64,000 nt of DNA from Leifsonia williamsii (GTDB taxonomy: Bacteria; Actinomycetota; Actinomycetes; Actinomycetales; Microbacteriaceae). A program made the translations under genes and the position numbers. Where the stretch lies: assembly GCF_030433685.1 (NCBI RefSeq), contig NZ_JAROCF010000001.1, forward strand, positions 930,001 through 994,000. The letters are read 5' to 3'. Under the pieces are notes generated by a model, which ran no database searches, had not been told where the DNA came from, and saw nothing but the letters and a program-made list of their open reading frames with translations. This document shows, one piece after another, positions 58,392-64,000 of this stretch (position 1 is its first letter; the number at the start of each line of letters is the position of its first letter).

Positions 58392-58759
58392 ATTGGTGGG
58401 TCGTAGGCGCGGTCGTCGTGATCGTCGCCCTGATCGTGGTGGCCGTGCGCCTGGGCTGGATCGACCTCTCCAACAAGGCCCGCCGCGGCTCCGGCACCAT
58501 GAGCGGCGCGATCGGCGGCTCGTTCGACGAGGTCTTCGCGCCGACGCGGCACGAGGCCCAGCAGGAGCTCGACCGCCAGACCCTCCTGCCCGCTCCGGCG
58601 CCCCTTCCCGGCGACCGCGGCGACGGCGGCTGGGAGGGCGGCCGGATCACCATCGACGTCGGCTCGGCCGGCCGCGGTCAGCGCGCCGAAGGCCGTGCTC
58701 CGAGCGAGGAGGGGCGGGCTACCGCCGCTGCAGACCAGCGTAGTCGGGGTGCTCGCTGA
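58388..58759 (+). CDS. Small membrane-anchored protein coupled to hmuV
   Basis: 123 residues from GTG 58388, overlapping the hmuV stop by 4 nt. An N-terminal membrane helix (VVGAVVVIVALIVVAVRLGW) is followed by a cytoplasmic part with SGAIGGSFDEVFAPTRHEAQ and LDRQTLLPAPAPLPGD. The C-terminus is Gly/Arg-rich. The central EVFxPxRHxxxxELxRQ pattern recalls small actinobacterial proteins of unknown function (DUF6191-like; I am not certain). TACCCT lies 6 nt before the GTG, so it may also have its own leaderless promoter. It overlaps the convergent GNAT gene by 41 nt. Confidence 0.7.
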   Translation: MNWWVVGAVVVIVALIVVAVRLGWIDLSNKARRGSGTMSGAIGGSFDEVFAPTRHEAQQELDRQTLLPAPAPLPGDRGDGGWEGGRITIDVGSAGRGQRAEGRAPSEEGRATAAADQRSRGAR

Positions 58760-59003
58760 GCCAGCTCCGCACGTAGGGGCACGACGCGATCACGCGCAGC
58801 CGCGTGTTGTCGCGCACGTCGTCGAGGGCGGTCTGCACGAGGTGCGAGGCCATCCCCTTCTCCCGCTTCTCGGGGTCGACCTCGGTGTGGGTGAAGACGA
58901 TGGCGTCGTCGCGGAGGTCGTACTCGGCGATCCCGATCACCGCGCCGTCCTTGAGCAGGGCGTAGCGGGACTGGTCGGGCTGGTTCTCCACCGTCAGGCT
59001 CAT
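58719..59003 (-). CDS. Small GNAT acetyltransferase (YjdJ-like)
   Basis: 94 residues. The compact GNAT fold of the Gcn5-related N-acetyltransferase family with VENQPDQSRYALLKDGAVIG, FTHTEVDPEKREKGMASHLV (acetyl-CoA-binding loop; RxxGxA-like KREKGMA) and VIASCPYVRSWLSEHPDY at the end, as in YjdJ-type proteins. The acceptor is unknown. ATG 59003 is preceded by TACGCT 6 nt upstream and has no Shine-Dalgarno sequence; the frame upstream overlaps the divergent methyltransferase and is not coding. Confidence 0.9.
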   Translation of the reverse strand: MSLTVENQPDQSRYALLKDGAVIGIAEYDLRDDAIVFTHTEVDPEKREKGMASHLVQTALDDVRDNTRLRVIASCPYVRSWLSEHPDYAGLQRR

Positions 59004-59052
59004 GGCGCCAGCGTAGCCCGGCTTTCGCGAGGTCGTAGGCGAGAATGGACGC

Positions 59053-59943
59053 ATGCTCGAAGCCCTCCCGGACGCCCCACCGCCGCTCTGGCACGCGGGC
59101 GCGCCCAGCACGGTGGTGCTCGGCGACAACCTCGAGGTGGTGGCGGGCCTGCCCGACCGGTCGTTCCGGCTGATCTATCTCGACCCTCCCTTCAACACCG
59201 GCCGTACGCAGACGCGGCGCAGCACCACCTCGGTCCGCACGGAGGGAGGCGCCGGCAGCGTCATCGGCTTCGGCGGCCGCAGCTACGAGCGCATCAAGGG
59301 CGACCTGCTGCGCTACGACGACCGCTTCGACGACTACTGGGAGTTCCTGGAGCCGCGGCTCATCGAGGCCTGGCGGGTGCTCGCCGACGACGGCACGCTG
59401 TACCTGCACCTCGACTACCGGGAGGCGCACTACGCGAAGGTGCTGCTCGATGCGCTGTTCGGGCGGGAGTCGTTCCTCAACGAGATCATCTGGGCCTACG
59501 ACTACGGCGCCAAGACCAAGAACCGCTGGCCGGCCAAGCACGACACGATCCTCGTCTACGTGAAGGACCCGGCCTCCTACTACTTCGACTCCGCCGCCGT
59601 CGACCGCGAGCCGTACATGGCGCCCGGGCTGGTGACCCCCGAGAAGGCCGAGCTCGGCAAGCTGCCGACCGACGTCTGGTGGCACACCATCGTGTCGCCG
59701 ACCGGCCGCGAGAAGACCGGCTACCCGACCCAGAAGCCGGAGGGCGTGCTCCGCCGCATCGTGCAGGCGTCGAGCGCCGAGGGCGACTGGGTGCTCGACT
59801 TCTTCGCCGGAAGCGGCACGACCGGCGCGGTCGCGGACGCACTCGGCCGCCGGTTCCTGCTGGTCGACAGCAACCCCGCGGCGGTCGGCGTCATGCGGGA
59901 GCGGTTCGCCGCCACGGCACCGGGGATCCGCTTCACGGAATGA
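59053..59943 (+). CDS. Site-specific DNA methyltransferase (beta class, solitary)
   Basis: 296 residues. Catalytic motif IV DPPFNTG (44-50) comes before the AdoMet-binding motif I FFAGSGTT (250-257), the order of beta-class N6-adenine/N4-cytosine methyltransferases. YPTQKPEGVLRRIV is the usual pre-motif I segment, and a target-recognition region lies between about 52 and 95. No restriction endonuclease or specificity gene is near, so it is an orphan enzyme in this window. GAGAAT ends 6 nt before the ATG; it is divergent from the GNAT gene. Confidence 0.9.
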   Translation: MLEALPDAPPPLWHAGAPSTVVLGDNLEVVAGLPDRSFRLIYLDPPFNTGRTQTRRSTTSVRTEGGAGSVIGFGGRSYERIKGDLLRYDDRFDDYWEFLEPRLIEAWRVLADDGTLYLHLDYREAHYAKVLLDALFGRESFLNEIIWAYDYGAKTKNRWPAKHDTILVYVKDPASYYFDSAAVDREPYMAPGLVTPEKAELGKLPTDVWWHTIVSPTGREKTGYPTQKPEGVLRRIVQASSAEGDWVLDFFAGSGTTGAVADALGRRFLLVDSNPAAVGVMRERFAATAPGIRFTE

Positions 59944-60014
59944 CACGCCAGGGTCCCGGAACGCGCAGCGGTCGTGCGGAATTCTCCGAGGACCGTGTGG
60001 AAGGGTTGGTGACT

Positions 60015-60839
60015 ATGCGACCCGCGCTCCGAGCCCTGCCGTTCCTGTGGGGCGCGCTCGGGATCGCGGCCGCCTTCACGGTCGTCTACCTCGTCTTCGT
60101 GCAGAGCTACATGGGCCAGGTCATCGACGAGCGCGCCTTCGCCGGAGCGGACGCCTGGAAGGGCGACCTGATCGACCTGGCCAACACCTTCCTCGACCTG
60201 CTGCCGGTGGCCTCGGTGGTCGCCGGAGCCGTCATCGCGATCATCGTCGTGCTCGTCCGCCGCAACTGGCTGGTGTTCGCGATCGCGGTCGGCGCGGCGG
60301 TCGGGGCGAACGTCAGCACGCAGCTGCTGAAGTACGCCGTCCTGTCGCGCCCGGCGAAGGGGGTGGATGTCGGCCTCGCCAACTCGCTGCCCTCCGGTCA
60401 CACGGCGGTGGCGGCCTCGGCGGCGCTCGTCGTCTTCCTAGTGGCGTCGCCGCGGTACCGGCCGGTGGCGGCGGTCGTCGGAGCGGTCTTCACGATCGCG
60501 GCCGGAGCCTCCACCCTGGTCGAGCAGTGGCACCGCCCGAGCGACGTGATCGCGGGCATGCTCGTGGTCGCGTTCTGGGCCTGCGTCGCCGGAATGGTTC
60601 TCGCCGGGCTGCGTCTGCGGCCCGCCGACCCTCCCGTCAGCGCGAGACTCTGGCCGCTGGTCTGGATCGCCCTCCTCTGCACGGTCGGCGCGGTGACATC
60701 GCTGCTGGTGACGTACTTCTCGGCGCAGTCGGGGGCGGAGCACCTGTTCATCGCGTACGCGGGAGGCGTGGCGGCGATCGTCGCGGCCGGGTTCCTGCTG
60801 GCGGTGGTGGGGAACCGGCTGTACCGGGCGCTGGCGTAG
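60015..60839 (+). CDS. PAP2-family phosphatase
   Basis: 274 residues with about seven predicted membrane helices. The lipid phosphatase signature is complete: KYAVLSRP (motif 1), LPSGHTAVAAS (motif 2, catalytic His) and TLVEQWHRPSDVIAG (motif 3, nucleophile His). Such enzymes dephosphorylate undecaprenyl pyrophosphate or phosphatidic acid at the outer face of the membrane. The ATG at 60015 is chosen with AAGGG upstream; a GTG at 59997 would add 6 residues. Confidence 0.9.
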   Translation: MRPALRALPFLWGALGIAAAFTVVYLVFVQSYMGQVIDERAFAGADAWKGDLIDLANTFLDLLPVASVVAGAVIAIIVVLVRRNWLVFAIAVGAAVGANVSTQLLKYAVLSRPAKGVDVGLANSLPSGHTAVAASAALVVFLVASPRYRPVAAVVGAVFTIAAGASTLVEQWHRPSDVIAGMLVVAFWACVAGMVLAGLRLRPADPPVSARLWPLVWIALLCTVGAVTSLLVTYFSAQSGAEHLFIAYAGGVAAIVAAGFLLAVVGNRLYRALA

Positions 60840-60874
60840 GGGCCGTGGCGCCGGTGCCGCGGTAGCATCGCGCC

Positions 60875-61210
60875 GTGACGATCACCGGCATCGGCGGCCT
60901 CTTCTTCCGCAGCAGCGACCCCGAGGCGCGTGCGGCCTGGTATCGCGAGCACCTCGACATCGAGGCGGGGCAGGACCGGGTCTGGCAGCAGGCGGCCGGG
61001 ATGACGGTGTTCGCCCCCTTCCCAGCGGCGAGCGACTATTTCGCGCCTGACCAGCCATTCATGCTGAACCTGCGCGTCGACGATCTCGACGCGCTCGTCG
61101 GGCGCCTGGAGGCGGCCGGCGTGCCGGTCGAGCGGCGGCCGGAGTGGGAGACCGAGTACGGGCGGTTCGCGCGCCTCCACGACCCCGAGGGGCTCCCCAT
61201 CGAGTTGTGA
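60875..61210 (+). CDS. VOC-family protein (glyoxalase/dioxygenase fold)
   Basis: 111 residues from GTG 60875. A single vicinal-oxygen-chelate unit pair: GIGGLFFRSSDPEARAAWYR at the first strand-helix, FMLNLRVDDLDALVGRLEAA at the second, and GRFARLHDPEGLPIEL at the end with the DPxGNxxEL-type motif. The function may be metal-dependent resistance or lyase activity, but the metal ligands are incomplete. TAGCAT lies exactly 6 nt before the GTG, so it is probably leaderless. Confidence 0.88.
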   Translation: MTITGIGGLFFRSSDPEARAAWYREHLDIEAGQDRVWQQAAGMTVFAPFPAASDYFAPDQPFMLNLRVDDLDALVGRLEAAGVPVERRPEWETEYGRFARLHDPEGLPIEL

Positions 61211-61232
61211 GAGCCGGTCGGCTGAGCTGATC

Positions 61233-61267
61233 GTATCGATAAAACCCGCTCTTGATTTTATCGGTAC
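61233..61267 (+). promoter_or_regulatory. Long inverted repeat before the secreted glycosidase gene
   Basis: GTATCGATAAAA (61233-61244) and TTTTATCGGTAC (61256-61267) pair at 11 of 12 positions across an 11-nt spacer. It lies 75 nt before the start of the large secreted protein in an AT-rich patch. It is unlike the LacI operators at 35-45 kb and is a good candidate operator for another sugar regulator. Confidence 0.6.
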
Positions 61268-61341
61268 AAACGCAGTACGTTCTCACTCGACGCGTGGCGC
61301 ACGGCGCCCGCCTCCTTTGACAACGGTGTGGAAGGCCAGCG

Positions 61342-64000
61342 ATGACTCGAACCATTCGGAAGGGCCGCGTGACAGCGGCCATCGCGCTGACAGCGCTGCT
61401 CGCGTCGGTGACGACGCCGGTGCTGTCGGCGGCGGCGGCGGGACCGGCTCCCGCGCCCCTGCTCGTCGGCAGCGAGACGCTCGCCGGCGGCGCAGGAGCA
61501 GCGGGGTCCATGGACCTGACGGCACTCGGCACGCTCGGCTGGGTGCATGCGGACGGATCCGGGACCGAGACGAAGGCGTCGGCCTCCGATCCGCTCGAGC
61601 TCACGAACCTCCACCCGGACACGCCCCTCGCCACGCTCACGGACAGCCCGATCGCGTTCAGCTGGTCGGACGGCGCGGGCACAGCCTCGGCGGAGGGGGT
61701 GACGACGGGCGCGGTGTACCGCTACGACCTCAGCACCGTCGGCGACACCACGGCGTACGATGCCGGCTACCGCCTCACCGTCCCGGCGGCCGACTCGGTG
61801 CGCCAGGTCGTCCTCGTGAGCGGCATCTGGCAGGCCGACGCCCGGTTCAGCGTGACCACGCTCGACGGCACCGCCGTGTACGGCACGCAGCTCTCGGCGG
61901 GAGGCTCCGCCTCCGTCAAGAAGACGACGGTGACCCTCCGCCCGGGCGAGGGCGCCGTGATCTCCGCGACGCTGCGCGCGGTGCACGGTCGCGACGGGAA
62001 CGTCTCATTCATGGGTGCGGCTCTGCGCTCGCTCGAGAGCGGCCCGCAGCTCGCGACCGGTCCCGTCCCCTCCACCATGGACCTCACCGCCGAGGGCGCA
62101 CTCGACTGGCTGCACCTCGACGGCGCGACGATGGAGCGCTCCGCCGACGGCGACGGCTCGCTCGGGGTCGCCAATCGCGACGCCTCCGGCACGATCAACC
62201 AGCAGGGCGACAACCCGGCCACGTACTCATGGAGCAACGGCACCACGGTCGTGCAGCAGCCGGGCACCCGCACCGGCGGGGTCTTCCTGGCCCGCACCGG
62301 TGACTTCGCCCAGCCGTGGGGCTGGGACCTCACGGTGGCCTCCGCACCCGGCCCGCGCACCCTCCGATTCGTCGCCGGCGCCTGGCAGGCCACCGCTCAG
62401 CTGACGGTGACGCTCGACGGAGCCACGACCCCGGTCCTGACCGATGGGAGTCTCAGCGCCGGAGGCGCAGCCGTCAGCTACCTGTACACCGTCTCCATCC
62501 CGGCCGGCTCGTCCGCGAAGATCAGCACGCAGCTGACGAACACCACCGAGGCGAACGGGAACGGCAACGTCACCCTCGCCGGTGTCACGCTGGCCGAGCA
62601 GGACTTCCATGCGGCCCTCTCCACGCTCGTGCAGCAGGCCGAGGCCCTCGACGCGTCCGGCGCGGAGCCGGCGATCGCCGACCAGCTCGACGCCGAGACC
62701 GAGGTCGCGAAGGCGCTGCTCGCCGACGCCGGCGCCCCCGCACTCGATGTGCAGCGCGAGGTCGCGCTGCTCCAGGCCGCGGTGGCGGCGGCGACGGCCA
62801 GCTCCAGCGGAGCGCAGTACACGTACCAGACCAACCCGGGCCTCACGGCGTCGTTCGGCTGGGAGGGCGACAAGGACGCTCCCATCGCCTTCATCGACGG
62901 CAGCTACCGTCTGCGCGACCACGGCAACACCATCGTGACGTTCGGCGTGCCCGACATCCCCGGGAAGATCGGCTGGCGCAACGCCGAGGGGTACCTCCCG
63001 GCCTTCATCAGCACCTATGCCAAGGGCGGGCTGGAGTTCACCATCCAGAGCTTCTCGGACGAGGTCACGGTCGGAGGCAACCGGTTCGAGGTCGCCTACT
63101 CACGCATGACGACGAAGAACACGACCGCCGCCGCGGCCACGCTTCCGCGCGTCTCCACCGCGCTCGTCCCGCTGAACGGCGGCGCCGCCGAGACGACGGT
63201 CGCGGCGGGCGCCACCGTCGTCCGCGACTACGCCATCGGCGCCGACCGCTTCGGCAACACCTACGCCTGGCCCACGGACGCGCAGCTGCAGGCGCTCGGC
63301 TCGTACGACGAGCACTACAGCCACATGCGCGACTACTGGAACGGCCGCCTGTCGGCGATCGCGGACATCACCGCGCTGCCCGACGCGCGCCTGATCAACG
63401 CCTACAAGGCCGGTTACATCTACACGCTGCTGATCCGGGACGACGTGAACGGCCAGAAGCAGCTCCACGTCGGTGAGAACGGCTACGACGAGATGTTCGA
63501 CCACGACACGATCGGCATCGTCTCCAACCTGCTGAACCTGGGCGACTTCACCTACGCGAAGGACTACCTCGCCACGCTGCCCGCCCAGCTCCAGTACCAG
63601 GACGCCAAGTGGAAGTACAGCGTCCCGTACGCCATCTACCTCCAGCGCACGGGAGACGAGGGCTTCGTCCGCGATCACTTCGACGTGATCAAGACGAATA
63701 CCCACACGATCTCGAGCGACCGTGAGGACGGCGGCACCGGCATCATCAAGATCACCAACGCCATCGACTCCGACGGGCACTGGACGGTCGACAACTGGTC
63801 GGCGCTCTACGGCCTCTCGACCTACAAGTACCTGGCCGAGAAGCTGGGCGACCCGGCAGAGGCCGCCTGGGCGCAGTCCGAGTACGACAGCCTGATGGCC
63901 GCGGCGAACGCGAAGCTCGACGCCACCCGTGCCCAGTACGGCCTCGGCTACATCCCGATGGCCATGGACCAGCCGAACGAGTCCGGCCCGCGCAGCGACC
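61342..64000 (+). CDS. Large secreted glycosidase-like protein (3' end outside window)
   Basis: At least 886 residues from ATG 61342 (GGAAGG ribosome binding site), running off the right edge. A Sec signal peptide (RKGR, TAAIALTALLASVTTPVLSA) is followed by two tandem beta-sandwich modules of about 190 residues (about 38-225 and 230-420). They share MDLTAxGxLxWxHxDG, a central SxAxSWSxG-like strand and VxGxWQAxAxxxVTxLDG, so they look like duplicated carbohydrate-binding or discoidin-like units. A helical linker (about 420-490) leads to a region with SFGWEGDKDAPIAFIDG and an apparent six-hairpin barrel (ENGYDEMFDHDTIG, DGHWTVDNWSALYGLSTYKY). The family and substrate are not recognised. Confidence 0.8.
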   Translation, partial: MTRTIRKGRVTAAIALTALLASVTTPVLSAAAAGPAPAPLLVGSETLAGGAGAAGSMDLTALGTLGWVHADGSGTETKASASDPLELTNLHPDTPLATLTDSPIAFSWSDGAGTASAEGVTTGAVYRYDLSTVGDTTAYDAGYRLTVPAADSVRQVVLVSGIWQADARFSVTTLDGTAVYGTQLSAGGSASVKKTTVTLRPGEGAVISATLRAVHGRDGNVSFMGAALRSLESGPQLATGPVPSTMDLTAEGALDWLHLDGATMERSADGDGSLGVANRDASGTINQQGDNPATYSWSNGTTVVQQPGTRTGGVFLARTGDFAQPWGWDLTVASAPGPRTLRFVAGAWQATAQLTVTLDGATTPVLTDGSLSAGGAAVSYLYTVSIPAGSSAKISTQLTNTTEANGNGNVTLAGVTLAEQDFHAALSTLVQQAEALDASGAEPAIADQLDAETEVAKALLADAGAPALDVQREVALLQAAVAAATASSSGAQYTYQTNPGLTASFGWEGDKDAPIAFIDGSYRLRDHGNTIVTFGVPDIPGKIGWRNAEGYLPAFISTYAKGGLEFTIQSFSDEVTVGGNRFEVAYSRMTTKNTTAAAATLPRVSTALVPLNGGAAETTVAAGATVVRDYAIGADRFGNTYAWPTDAQLQALGSYDEHYSHMRDYWNGRLSAIADITALPDARLINAYKAGYIYTLLIRDDVNGQKQLHVGENGYDEMFDHDTIGIVSNLLNLGDFTYAKDYLATLPAQLQYQDAKWKYSVPYAIYLQRTGDEGFVRDHFDVIKTNTHTISSDREDGGTGIIKITNAIDSDGHWTVDNWSALYGLSTYKYLAEKLGDPAEAAWAQSEYDSLMAAANAKLDATRAQYGLGYIPMAMDQPNESGPRSD

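Noticed and set aside
1..64000. Mobile elements, integrases, CRISPR arrays, tRNA or rRNA genes
   Set aside because: I looked for transposase/integrase motifs, regularly spaced repeats and tRNA-like T-arm sequences and found none that could be supported.

Overview
The window is very GC-rich, densely packed DNA from an actinobacterium. It fits the family Microbacteriaceae, possibly Leifsonia or a close relative. This rests on gene content (PutA fusion, LacI-controlled CUT1 importers, HtaA/HmuTUV heme uptake, DtxR-type iron boxes, a LAxTG sorting signal) and on gene style: ATGA/GTGA stop-start overlaps and many start codons lying 6-7 nt after a -10-like hexamer with no Shine-Dalgarno sequence. 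No rRNA, tRNA, CRISPR array, insertion sequence or phage gene was found.

Layout. (1) 0-14.8 kb, amino-acid metabolism and housekeeping: an SRPBCC protein (cut by the window edge), a PYROXD2/CrtI-like FAD oxidoreductase, bifunctional PutA, an aldo/keto reductase, a small membrane protein, a histidine kinase/response regulator pair, an SRPBCC protein, an Lrp/AsnC regulator divergent from a DDAH/arginine-dihydrolase-like enzyme coupled to ornithine aminotransferase, a POT peptide transporter and a MOSC protein. Ornithine aminotransferase makes glutamate semialdehyde/P5C, which the C-terminal half of PutA oxidises to glutamate.

(2) 15.0-22.9 kb: one tightly coupled operon holding a CUT1 sugar importer (lipoprotein and two permeases), AnmK, MurQ, an RpiR/MurR regulator and a cytosolic GH20 hexosaminidase. 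It reads as uptake and breakdown of peptidoglycan amino sugars. (3) 22.9-28.9 kb: two aldo/keto reductases, an uncharacterised exported protein apparently split by a 7-nt insertion, a small membrane protein, a TetR/epimerase divergent pair with clear operators, a mycoredoxin-like protein and a P-loop kinase.

(4) 28.9-48.2 kb: a complete L-rhamnose and rhamnoside locus. rhaM, a sugar MFS permease, rhaI, rhaE (aldolase/dehydrogenase fusion) and rhaB form the catabolic operon. A secreted GH3 glycosidase, two cytosolic GH78-type enzymes, a CUT1 importer and two LacI regulators complete it. Two operator classes can be read, matching the two regulators.

(5) 48.2-52.1 kb: an MFS_3/EntS-like exporter with its MarR regulator, an alpha/beta hydrolase and a lipoate-protein-ligase-like gene. 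This last gene is flanked by two copies of a 68-bp palindromic repeat. (6) 52.1-58.8 kb: a heme-acquisition operon behind two overlapping DtxR/IdeR-type boxes: a large modular HtaA surface protein, HmuT, HmuU, HmuV and a coupled small membrane protein. (7) 58.7-64 kb: a GNAT acetyltransferase, a solitary DNA methyltransferase, a PAP2 phosphatase, a VOC protein, and the start of a large secreted protein with two tandem beta-sandwich modules and a probable six-hairpin glycosidase domain that runs off the window.
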